Shown: positions 42,937 through 50,612 of the stretch, piece by piece
How positions within the stretch are numbered: the stretch's first letter is position 1
Layout of the letters: the number at the start of each line of letters is the position of its first letter
NCBI GenBank assembly: GCA_910585625.1
Contig: CAJUFQ010000013.1
Location: 1 to 64,000, forward strand
DNA: 64,000 nucleotides
DNA from: an uncultured Lachnospiraceae bacterium
Lineage (GTDB): Bacteria > Bacillota > Clostridia > Lachnospirales > Lachnospiraceae
Reading direction: 5' to 3'
Program-made: the position numbers and the translations under genes
Notes under the pieces: model-generated
The model's database searches: none
Told to the model about the DNA's origin: nothing
What the model saw: the letters and a program-made list of their open reading frames with translations, nothing else

Positions 42937-44403
42937 CTACAGACCGATTCCGTTTAATTCCTGATAAAGACGCTTGGCATGACTGTCCGTCATGCCGCAG
43001 ACGTGATCGGTCACCAGAAGCAGCCGAAGGTATAATTTCTCCGCCTCCTTCTGGGAAGCCTCCTGCCCGGAACTATCCGCTCTTCTTGCGAACTGCCGGT
43101 AAATAGCAATGTAGTTATCAGATACCAGCGACATCATTTTTTTCTGGACTTCCGTCAGCGGCCTGTCCGTGTCAAAATATAACGCAGCCTGGACAAACCC
43201 CTCCAGCAAAAAGTCAATCATTTGCTGCGCTGCGATTTCCAGTTTGAGGATTGGCGTTATCTGGAAAGCATAGCGGTACGCAATATCCCCCAAAGCATCC
43301 ATCATAGCTTCCCCGTCCGTGCCTGTAAATAAATCCTCGCCCTGCGCGCCATAGCTGCCATCCATCAATGCATCATAATTTTCCAGGAAGCTCTCTGTGG
43401 CATCATTAATCATCCATCCCTGCACATATACCGCCCAGTTTTGCACAGCGTTGGTCTCCGGGCACTGCAGCCCCCGCTGCAAGGCTCGCTTATATTTGCT
43501 CTCCAGGCTATCCGTAAGTCGCTCAAATGGCTCTCGCTGCTCCCCGCCGAGCTTTTCCCCATAATTTCTCAGCTCCCTCACAAGCTGCTCATAGGTAATG
43601 CAGCCCTTCTTTACCGCATCCTCAATATCTGCTGTCTTGTAGGCAATATCATCTGCCGCCTCCAGCACGAATGCCAGCGGATGCCGGTTGCCCTGCGTAC
43701 CCAGGCTTATCTGCAAATCTTCAAACAATTCCCTCTCTGCATAGTAATACCCCATCTTGTGGTGCCTGATATGAGCATTTTTCTTGATTTCCAGAGAAGA
43801 GCCGGGATATTTTATGATTGTGCCTAAGAGCGCCTTCGTCAGGTTCATCCCATATTCATCCACCAGATAATGCAGCTTCGCCACCAAACGCAAAGCCTGC
43901 GTATTCCCTTCGAAATGACAGAAATCTGCCTGCATCTGCGGCGTGAGGATTTCACTCAAAGGCTGTACCCTGCCGTTTTCCCGCTGGTAATTGATTTCCG
44001 TCAGGTGTCCCTGGAACCAATCCCGGATTGCTGTTTCGCCGAAATGCCCAAACGGCGGGTTCCCGATATCATGCAGAAGCCCCGCGCACTGCAGGATGTC
44101 ACAGACATAGCCTTGGTATTCCGATAGGAACGCCGAATCTTTCTTCTCCCGGATTATCCCTTTTGCAATGTTCTGCCCCAAGGACTTTGCAAAAGAAGAC
44201 ACCTCCAGGGAATGGGTCAGCCTGGTGCGTACAAAGTCGCTGTTGTCGAGCGGAAATACCTGGGTCTTATCCTGTAGCCGCCGGAAAGATGCGCTGCCGA
44301 TAATCCGATGGTAATCTTTTTCATATTCTGTCCGAAAATCTTTGGACGAATTGCTTTTGTAATTTCTCACCCTGTCCTCGCAGAGCAGTTTCTTCCATTC
44401 CAT
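42937..44403 (-). CDS. dgt: Deoxyguanosinetriphosphate triphosphohydrolase (dGTPase family)
   Basis: dGTPases split dNTPs into deoxynucleoside and triphosphate, adjusting nucleotide pools. The 488-residue protein has the HD-domain metal ligands in RLTHSLEVSS (His), LLHDIGNPPFGHFGE (His-Asp) and VLEAADDIAY (Asp), and the dGTPase-specific FRRLQDKTQVFPLDNSD segment near residue 40. It belongs to the longer, Dgt-like group. It lies 71 bases after the DUF3783 gene. Preference among the dNTPs is not predictable. Confidence 0.93.
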   Translation of the reverse strand: MEWKKLLCEDRVRNYKSNSSKDFRTEYEKDYHRIIGSASFRRLQDKTQVFPLDNSDFVRTRLTHSLEVSSFAKSLGQNIAKGIIREKKDSAFLSEYQGYVCDILQCAGLLHDIGNPPFGHFGETAIRDWFQGHLTEINYQRENGRVQPLSEILTPQMQADFCHFEGNTQALRLVAKLHYLVDEYGMNLTKALLGTIIKYPGSSLEIKKNAHIRHHKMGYYYAERELFEDLQISLGTQGNRHPLAFVLEAADDIAYKTADIEDAVKKGCITYEQLVRELRNYGEKLGGEQREPFERLTDSLESKYKRALQRGLQCPETNAVQNWAVYVQGWMINDATESFLENYDALMDGSYGAQGEDLFTGTDGEAMMDALGDIAYRYAFQITPILKLEIAAQQMIDFLLEGFVQAALYFDTDRPLTEVQKKMMSLVSDNYIAIYRQFARRADSSGQEASQKEAEKLYLRLLLVTDHVCGMTDSHAKRLYQELNGIGL

Positions 44404-44474
44404 TTCCTAATTTCCCATATCCTTCCCGCCTGAACAACCGGGCGGCCCCTTGCCGTCCGCCTGATTCAGGAATT

Positions 44475-44885
44475 TCACTTGCCAGACATTGTTTCATGTT
44501 CACTCTTGATTTCCTCAAACAGGCGGTACGCATCCCAACTCTGGTTGGATGCGGTAAGCGCTGCTTTATACGGAACAGGCACGCCGGATTTGCGGACAGC
44601 CCTCAGTACCTGGTCAATCCGCCCGCTGCTAAATCCCGCCATCACCATCATCTCTCCCATAATTCCTTTCTGTGGATGCGGTTTTTCCTCTGGCAATTCC
44701 GGCAAATCCATTGTCCCGCTCTCGGAGGAAAGCTCTTTCACCCCTGCCAGATACCCGACGGGCTTCTTGTAATCTTCTTCGGAAATATCTGCCACCACCC
44801 TTACCCGCAAGGGAAGCAATGCCTTTACCAGTTTGTTTCTTCTGCTCTGGTCTGTGAAATGAAATAATAAAATTGTTTCTCTCAT
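44475..44885 (-). CDS. DUF3783 domain protein
   Basis: The 136-residue protein matches the DUF3783 family: an N-terminal ETILLFHFTDQSRRNKLVKALLP segment, and a C-terminal MVMAGFSSGRIDQVLRAVRKSGVPVPYKAALTASNQSW segment. There is no signal peptide or membrane helix. The family is common in Lachnospiraceae and related clostridia; no function is known. A promoter lies upstream and dgt follows, so the two may be cotranscribed. Confidence 0.8.
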   Translation of the reverse strand: MRETILLFHFTDQSRRNKLVKALLPLRVRVVADISEEDYKKPVGYLAGVKELSSESGTMDLPELPEEKPHPQKGIMGEMMVMAGFSSGRIDQVLRAVRKSGVPVPYKAALTASNQSWDAYRLFEEIKSEHETMSGK

Positions 44886-44955
44886 ATATTCTTACCTCTA
44901 AGTTCTCTCTATTAATTTTTGCCCTGTTTTTCAGCATCATAAGGCTTTTTGTTTC

Positions 44956-44984
44956 ATTGTAACATGCAGTCTCTGCCCGCGCAA
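44956..44984 (-). promoter_or_regulatory. Promoter of the DUF3783-dgt run
   Basis: On the minus strand TTGCGC (44979-44984) is 17 bases before TACAAT (44956-44961). Confidence 0.6.
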
Positions 44985-45029
44985 TAGACAGCACACCTGA
45001 GTTTTCATTTTCTAACAAACAGAGTAAAA

Positions 45030-45066
45030 CCAGCCCCATCCGGAATTAATTCCGGACAGGGCTGGC
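45030..45066 (-). terminator. Terminator of metK
   Basis: CCAGCCC and TCCGGAATT pair with AATTCCGGA and GGGCTGG in a long stem. On the minus strand it is followed by TTTTAC. It lies 28 bases past the metK stop codon. Confidence 0.8.
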
Positions 45067-45093
45067 TGTCATTTCCAGAATAACCTTATTAGA

Positions 45094-46281
45094 TTACAAG
45101 TATTTCTTTAAAACATCTGTCTTATCGGTTGCCTCCCATGGCAGATTCAAATCATCGCGGCCAAAATGCCCATACGCTGCCGTCTGTTTGTAAATAGGAC
45201 GTCTGAGATCCAGCATTTTGATAATCCCAGCCGGACGGAGGTCAAAATTCTCGCGAATCATCTCCACAAGTTTCTCATCCGAAAGCTTTCCAGTGCCGAA
45301 GGTATCTACCATAACAGAAGTCGGCTGTGCCACACCAATCGCGTAAGCCAGCTGGATTTCACACTTGTCTGCAAGCCCGGCAGCAACAATGTTTTTCGCA
45401 ACATAGCGCGCTGCATATGCTGCTGAACGGTCTACCTTCGTGCAGTCCTTGCCAGAGAAAGCTCCGCCGCCATGGCGCGCATACCCGCCGTATGTATCCA
45501 CGATAATCTTACGCCCGGTAAGCCCTGCGTCTCCATGAGGCCCGCCAATCACAAACCGCCCTGTGGGATTGATGAAGAATTTCGTATCGTCGTCTACCAT
45601 TTCCTTTGGGAGGATTGGCTCAAACACATATTTCTTGATGTCTGCATGAATCTGCTCCTGTGTGACGTCTGCATCATGCTGCGTAGACAATACGACGGCC
45701 TCTAACCTTGTCGGATTCCCATTCTCATCGTATTCCACGGATACCTGTGTCTTTCCGTCCGGGCGCAGATATTTCAGAGTCCCATCTTTGCGGACTTTCG
45801 TCAGCTGCAACGCCAGCTTATGTGCCAGGGAAATCGGATACGGCATCAGCTCCGGTGTCTCATTGCTGGCATAGCCGAACATCATGCCCTGATCGCCCGC
45901 CCCGATTGCTTCCAATTCTTTATCGGACATCTTGTTTTCCTTCGCTTCCAGGGCCTTATCCACGCCCATGGCGATATCTGCCGACTGCCGGTCTAAAGCC
46001 ACCATAACTGCACAGGTGTTGCCGTCAAACCCGGTCGCCGCATCGTTGTAACCGATTTCATTTACCGTATCCCTCACAATCTGTGGGATGTCAATCTGTG
46101 CCTTTGTCGTAATCTCCCCGGTTACCAGGACAAATCCTGTGCATGTCGCCGTCTCGCACGCTACGCGGCTCATGGGATCCTGCTCCATCAAGGCGTCCAA
46201 AATTGCATCAGACACCGCGTCACATAATTTATCAGGATGTCCCTCTGTTACTGATTCCGATGTAAATAATCTTTTATCCAT
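45094..46281 (-). CDS. metK: S-adenosylmethionine synthetase
   Basis: MetK makes S-adenosylmethionine from methionine and ATP. The 395-residue protein has the expected motifs: TSESVTEGHPDKLCD at the N-terminus, GAGDQGMMFGYA (the SAM synthetase signature, about residue 118), DAGLTGRKIIVDTYGG and GGGAFSGKD (signature 2). GAGGAGG lies before the ATG. It is monocistronic, between a SAM-I riboswitch and its own terminator. Confidence 0.98.
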   Translation of the reverse strand: MDKRLFTSESVTEGHPDKLCDAVSDAILDALMEQDPMSRVACETATCTGFVLVTGEITTKAQIDIPQIVRDTVNEIGYNDAATGFDGNTCAVMVALDRQSADIAMGVDKALEAKENKMSDKELEAIGAGDQGMMFGYASNETPELMPYPISLAHKLALQLTKVRKDGTLKYLRPDGKTQVSVEYDENGNPTRLEAVVLSTQHDADVTQEQIHADIKKYVFEPILPKEMVDDDTKFFINPTGRFVIGGPHGDAGLTGRKIIVDTYGGYARHGGGAFSGKDCTKVDRSAAYAARYVAKNIVAAGLADKCEIQLAYAIGVAQPTSVMVDTFGTGKLSDEKLVEMIRENFDLRPAGIIKMLDLRRPIYKQTAAYGHFGRDDLNLPWEATDKTDVLKKYL

Positions 46282-46307
46282 TTCTGTTTCCTCCTCTGTC
46301 TCTCCTT

Positions 46308-46347
46308 CACGCTTTTGCGTGGCAAGGTCTTTCCTATAAGATAAAAA
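46308..46347 (-). repeat. Dispersed intergenic element, copy 4 (between the SAM riboswitch and metK)
   Basis: On the minus strand the terminator T-run of the riboswitch continues into ATCTTATAGGAAAGACCTTG and then the inverted repeat CACGC/GCGTG, 15 bases before the metK ribosome-binding site. This is the clearest copy of the set. Confidence 0.65.
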
Positions 46348-46498
46348 AGGTTCGCTTATTTGTAAATAAGCGAACCTGATACTCTGAAAAGATAATCAAA
46401 TCCTCTTATTGTTCGATCACTCGCTCAGGTTAGCACCTTCCTTATGGGGTTGCCGTGGCTTCACAGATCCTATGTACCTCCACCACTCTGAATAAGAG
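46348..46498 (-). promoter_or_regulatory. SAM-I (S-box) riboswitch upstream of metK
   Basis: On the minus strand the conserved aptamer parts are present: CTCTTATTCAGAGTGGTGGA, a GGATCTGTGAAGCCACGGCAACC core, AAGGTGCTAACCTG and a closing ATAAGAG that pairs with the start. A terminator (AGGTTCGCTTATT with its complement, 46348-46377) followed by six T comes next. SAM binding should favour termination and so shut off metK. Confidence 0.95.
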
Positions 46499-46536
46499 AA
46501 AATAATACAATATGGAATTTTCAAATCTTCTAACTC

Positions 46537-46565
46537 AGCATACTCTCTTTTCCCGGGTATGTCAA
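46537..46565 (-). promoter_or_regulatory. metK promoter
   Basis: On the minus strand a consensus TTGACA (46560-46565) is 17 bases before TATGCT (46537-46542), placing the start just upstream of the riboswitch. Confidence 0.7.
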
Positions 46566-46587
46566 TACTTTTATTTTTTCTTAAGAA

Positions 46588-47268
46588 TTATTTACTAGGT
46601 ATCATCCGTGCAATCCGCCCTGCGAACTCATTAAAGTTCTGGGTCTGCAGGATTACCCTGCCTGGCCCGGTCAGCTTTGTAAGGAACAGACCTTCGCCGC
46701 CGAAGAAAATATTCTTTAATCCTTTGACCGTCTCAACCTCATAAGTTACCGTCTTCTCAAAAGCAACCACATTTCCGGTATCGACTTTGATGACCTCCCC
46801 CGGAGCGAGGACTTTCTCTACCTTATTGCCATCAATTTCCAAGAACACCATGCCTTTTCCGGAAATGTCCTGCAGGATAAATCCCTCGCCGCCGAAAAAG
46901 CCAGCCGACAATTTCTTCGTGAATGCCACGTTTAACGCCACGCTCTCCTGTGCGCATAGGAACGCGCCTTTCTGGCAAATCAGACCGCCACAGCTTCCTA
47001 TATCAACCGGCAGTATTTCCCCGGCAACGGTAGAGGCAAAGGCAATCATCGCATCCGGCTTTTCCGCCTTGTACGTCGCCATGAACAGAGATTCACCGGA
47101 AAACATCCTTCCGATGCTCTTACCAAAACCGCCTCTCATGTTAGAATCCATTGTAATCCCATCACTCATCCACGCCATGCCGCCGGACTGGGTGAACATG
47201 CTCTCTCCCGCTGCGTCAAACCGTACTTCCACTGCCGGCATCGTGTCTCCTAAAATTTGATATCTCAT
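46588..47268 (-). CDS. AIM24-family protein
   Basis: This 226-residue all-beta protein belongs to the AIM24 (TIGR00266) family, recognised by MPAVEVRFDAAGESMFTQSGGMAWMS near the start and the repeated FFGGEG turns (FFGGEGFILQ, FFGGEGLFL). It has no signal peptide. The family fold is a double-stranded beta helix; the yeast relative affects mitochondrial inner-membrane organisation, and the bacterial role is unknown. GGAGTGAAAGC precedes the ATG. It stands alone. Confidence 0.88.
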   Translation of the reverse strand: MRYQILGDTMPAVEVRFDAAGESMFTQSGGMAWMSDGITMDSNMRGGFGKSIGRMFSGESLFMATYKAEKPDAMIAFASTVAGEILPVDIGSCGGLICQKGAFLCAQESVALNVAFTKKLSAGFFGGEGFILQDISGKGMVFLEIDGNKVEKVLAPGEVIKVDTGNVVAFEKTVTYEVETVKGLKNIFFGGEGLFLTKLTGPGRVILQTQNFNEFAGRIARMIPSK

Positions 47269-47394
47269 GCTTTCACTCCTTTTTATGTGCTATTTATTGT
47301 CGGTAACTTTCCAGTTTCCCAAAAGCCATGAAACGCTGTCCCCTATCATACATATGTAAGGCGCTGCTTTTTATTGCCCTGGGATTCTGAATTG

Positions 47395-48888
47395 TTACAG
47401 ATATTGCTTCATCCCTTCTGCCGTCTCTTGAATAGATGCAATCGCATCCTTCGCCTCCTTGGCATACTGCAGATTGCTCTCGCTTAAGCTGCTTGCCTGT
47501 TCTGCAGTGGCTGTAATCTGTTCGGTAGTTGCAGACAAATGGGAAATATTTTCCACAATATGGTTATTGGCGTCTGCAAGGTTGGTTATCCTCTGGTCGA
47601 TTTCCTGGATATCTTCAATCAGGTTCGCCATATTCTTATCCAGTTTGCCAAAACTATCTGCAGCTGTATGTATCATCGTATTCTGATTTGCCGTAGCTTC
47701 TAAGGAAGTATCTATAGATCTCATGACCTGGCTGGCATTCTCATTCAGTTCCAAGATAATCCTGGTAATGTTCTCCGTAGAATTCTTAGTTTGTTCCGCA
47801 AGCTGCCGGATCTGATCTGCCACCACGGCAAACCCGCGTCCTGCCTCCCCTGCCCTCGCGCTCTCAATCGAAGCGTTCAGGGACAATAAATCGGTCTGGC
47901 TGGAAATGTCCAGAATCATGTCGGCAATCTTCTCTACTTCTTTCGTCTTATCCTGAAGCTTGCTCATGGATTCTGTGACCTGTTTATTCGTGGCCGCTAT
48001 CTGCGCCGACTGTTCCTTAAGCTCATCCATCACTTCCATATTCTGCTGGATGCTCTTATTGGAATCCTCCGCAATGTCCACCATTTTCCCGGAACGTCTG
48101 AGGGTTTCGTCAATCGACTCCTGGATATTCTGCGTCATGATGCTCTGCTCCGAAATATTTTCAGCCGTGACGCCGGTTGTGGAGGAAATCTCCTGCATAC
48201 TCTGCGTCACCATCTTCGTGGATTCTACCAGCTCGTCCACCATCTCAGAACTCTTGCCAGACTCTTCCTGTACGGTCTGGGAAATGGAGATAATGCCCTC
48301 CATGATTTGTTTCTGTTTCTCACTCTGTTCCAACACAGTACCCAACGCATGGTCGCTGAACGTTTTCGTAATACCTCCCACACGCCCTAACACATAAAGT
48401 ACGCCGAGCGTCACATATATTGTGCAAACGGTATCTACATTCAGCGTTAGCATATTCTTAGCTCCCTGCGCTATCAGACCCACAACATATAAGGCAAAAT
48501 AAGAGAAAAATGTGATGCGGTAATTCTTTGCATCATAATAAGGAATCTGCACTGCCAGCACCCCGAGCAGCAATATGTTGATAAACTGTGCGTCTGTCTG
48601 CAGAGCCAGCACAAGGAACATAATTCCATATTCAACATTAATGACAAATTTCAGTTTCGGCGTCGCCCTGTCCTTAAAAAGAATCAAGGTATTCACAATC
48701 ATGCATGTCACAATGACAAGCGTATTAATCAAGCTCATGCCAAATACCATCTTGCCAATAGCAAACCGCAGCCAAAGATATGCCACATACCCTGTCCACG
48801 CTGCCAGAACAGCGATATACAAAAGCAAGTTCATTTTACGATAGCGTTCTGCCTCGTCATTATAACGGAATTTGTTCTCTGCGCCCAT
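47395..48888 (-). CDS. Methyl-accepting chemotaxis protein with a polytopic membrane sensor
   Basis: The 497-residue receptor has about six closely spaced membrane helices in residues 20-180 (no large extracellular ligand domain), no clear HAMP domain, and a cytoplasmic coiled-coil signalling domain from about residue 195. Its hairpin tip is SLNASIESARAGEAGRGFAVVADQIRQLAEQ, where the CheA/CheW contact residues lie. It probably senses a membrane-borne or intracellular cue. AGGAGG precedes the ATG. No other chemotaxis gene is adjacent. Confidence 0.9.
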   Translation of the reverse strand: MGAENKFRYNDEAERYRKMNLLLYIAVLAAWTGYVAYLWLRFAIGKMVFGMSLINTLVIVTCMIVNTLILFKDRATPKLKFVINVEYGIMFLVLALQTDAQFINILLLGVLAVQIPYYDAKNYRITFFSYFALYVVGLIAQGAKNMLTLNVDTVCTIYVTLGVLYVLGRVGGITKTFSDHALGTVLEQSEKQKQIMEGIISISQTVQEESGKSSEMVDELVESTKMVTQSMQEISSTTGVTAENISEQSIMTQNIQESIDETLRRSGKMVDIAEDSNKSIQQNMEVMDELKEQSAQIAATNKQVTESMSKLQDKTKEVEKIADMILDISSQTDLLSLNASIESARAGEAGRGFAVVADQIRQLAEQTKNSTENITRIILELNENASQVMRSIDTSLEATANQNTMIHTAADSFGKLDKNMANLIEDIQEIDQRITNLADANNHIVENISHLSATTEQITATAEQASSLSESNLQYAKEAKDAIASIQETAEGMKQYL

Positions 48889-49008
48889 AACATTCCTCCT
48901 ATGTGCTTCCCCGTCCAGCCTATTTCATTATAGTACATATTGCATGATTCTTCCACTAGAAAATTATGTTTTTCGCTACTTTTCTTGTCATTTGCAGTCC
49001 TACGCTTA

Positions 49009-49037
49009 TTGACCCGTAAAAGGAAAAATGATAAGAT
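49009..49037 (+). promoter_or_regulatory. but promoter
   Basis: TTGACC (49009-49014) is 17 bases before TAAGAT (49032-49037). The expected start near 49044 gives a short leader of about 58 bases with no obvious riboswitch. Confidence 0.65.
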
Positions 49038-49101
49038 GAGTGTATGTTACAGATTTAACAATCTATTAGTCACAAACATTAATTTCAGGGAGGTTTTGAA
49101 C

Positions 49102-50442
49102 ATGGATTACACACAGGAATATCAGCAGAAACTTGTCTCTGCCGAAGAAGCCGTTAAGGTCATCAAATCCGGCGACTGGGTGGATTACGGCTGGTGTAAC
49201 GGCACCCCGGACATATTGGATAAGGCATTGGCAAAACGGACAGACGAATTGTCAGACGTCAACTTACGCGGCGGCATTCTGCTCAAACCGCTTGCCATTT
49301 TTGAACGCGAAGACGCCGGAGAGCATTTTACCTGGAACTCCTGGCATATGTCAGGGATTGAGCGCAAGCTGATAAACCGCGGCTGCGCTTTCTATGCGCC
49401 TATCCGTTATTCTGAGCTGCCGCGCTACTACCGCGAGTCTTCCACGCCGGATAACGTGGCTATGTTCCAGGTATCCCCGATGGACAAGCACGGCTTTTTC
49501 AATTTCGGGCCTAACGCTTCCCATCTGACTGCTGTCTGCGAGACATCCGAGAAAATTATTGTAGAGGTGAATGAAAATATGCCCCGTTGCCTGGGCGGCT
49601 TCGAAAATGGCATACATATCTCTCAGGTAGATTTCATAGTGGAAGGTGAGAACGCTCCTATCGGAGAACTGGGCGGAGGCGGCGCAGCCACTGACGTGGA
49701 CAAAGCAGTCGCTAAACTGATAGTGGAAGAAATTCCTAACGGCGCCTGCCTGCAGCTTGGCATTGGCGGAATGCCTAATGCAGTAGGTTCCCTGATTGCC
49801 GAATCTGACCTCAAGGATTTAGGCGTCCACACAGAAATGTACGTAGACGCTTTCGTGGACATTGCAAAAGCTGGCAAGATTAATGGCTCCCGTAAAAATA
49901 TCGACCGTTTCCGCCAGACCTATGGATTTGGCGCAGGCACCAAGAAAATGTACGATTACCTGGACGAGAACCCGGAACTGATGAGCGCCCCGGTAAGCTA
50001 TACCAACGATATCCGCTCTATCTCCGCGCTGGACAACTTCATGTCCATTAACAATGCGGTAGACATTGACTTGTTCGGCCAGGTAAGCTCAGAGTCTTCC
50101 GGAACCAAACATATCAGCGGAGCAGGCGGGCAGCTTGATTTTGTGCTTGGCGCATACCTGTCCAATGGCGGCAAGAGTTTCATCTGCTGCTCCTCTACGT
50201 TTAAGACCAAGGACGGCGAACTGAAATCCAGGATTCTGCCGACACTGCATCCCGGCTCAATCGTTACCGATACGCGTGCCAATATCCATTACCTGGTTAC
50301 GGAATACGGCAAGGTAAACCTCAAAGGTCTGTCTGCCTGGCAGAAATGCGAAGCCATCATTTCCGTAGCGCATCCTGACTTCCGCGACGAACTGATCCAG
50401 GAAGCGGAAAAAATGCATATCTGGAGGAGAAGCAACCGCTAG
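49102..50442 (+). CDS. but: Butyryl-CoA:acetate CoA-transferase
   Basis: This enzyme moves CoA from butyryl-CoA to acetate, releasing butyrate, the last step of butyrate formation in many gut Lachnospiraceae. The 446-residue protein has the But pattern almost throughout: SGDWVDYGW, HFTWNSWHMSGIERK, MDKHGFFNFGPN, ENMPRCLGG, GELGGGG, LQLGIGGMPNAVG and the catalytic glutamate in GVHTEMYVDAF, ending IWRRSNR. Close relatives use 4-hydroxybutyrate or other acids, so the substrate is inferred. The frame is open to 48940, but the ATG at 49102 has GGGAGG upstream. It is monocistronic; no butyryl-CoA synthesis genes are nearby. Confidence 0.9.
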   Translation: MDYTQEYQQKLVSAEEAVKVIKSGDWVDYGWCNGTPDILDKALAKRTDELSDVNLRGGILLKPLAIFEREDAGEHFTWNSWHMSGIERKLINRGCAFYAPIRYSELPRYYRESSTPDNVAMFQVSPMDKHGFFNFGPNASHLTAVCETSEKIIVEVNENMPRCLGGFENGIHISQVDFIVEGENAPIGELGGGGAATDVDKAVAKLIVEEIPNGACLQLGIGGMPNAVGSLIAESDLKDLGVHTEMYVDAFVDIAKAGKINGSRKNIDRFRQTYGFGAGTKKMYDYLDENPELMSAPVSYTNDIRSISALDNFMSINNAVDIDLFGQVSSESSGTKHISGAGGQLDFVLGAYLSNGGKSFICCSSTFKTKDGELKSRILPTLHPGSIVTDTRANIHYLVTEYGKVNLKGLSAWQKCEAIISVAHPDFRDELIQEAEKMHIWRRSNR

Positions 50443-50452
50443 GAATAAGAAC

Positions 50453-50500
50453 GCGGGCAAGACCTTACCTATAGCGTCAGATATCTATATAAGCATAGCT
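50453..50500. repeat. Dispersed intergenic element, degenerate copy after but
   Basis: GCGGGCAAGACCTTACC followed by TATAGCGTCAGATAT resembles block B/C of the long copy at 19754-19872. It lies just past the but stop codon, on the far side of the hairpin shared with the GH43 gene. Confidence 0.35.
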
Positions 50501-50531
50501 ATTTTCCTCATTGCTCGCGGAAATAAATTAT

Positions 50532-50562
50532 CCCCCATCAGCCTTTCTCTGGCTGATGGGGG
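50532..50562. terminator. Bidirectional terminator between but and the GH43 gene
   Basis: CCCCCATCAGCC pairs perfectly with GGCTGATGGGGG around a 7-base loop. It is followed by ATTCTTATTT on the plus strand and ATAATTTATTT on the minus strand and serves two convergent genes. Confidence 0.8.
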
Positions 50563-50612
50563 ATTCTTATTTACTTCTCAGGCTTTCACAGCGCCAGACT
50601 GCTTCTGCGCTA

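Noticed and set aside
44629..45039. Minus-strand frame overlapping DUF3783 and its upstream gap
   Set aside because: It runs through the promoter and shares sequence with DUF3783 in a different frame; the DUF3783 frame has clear family similarity.
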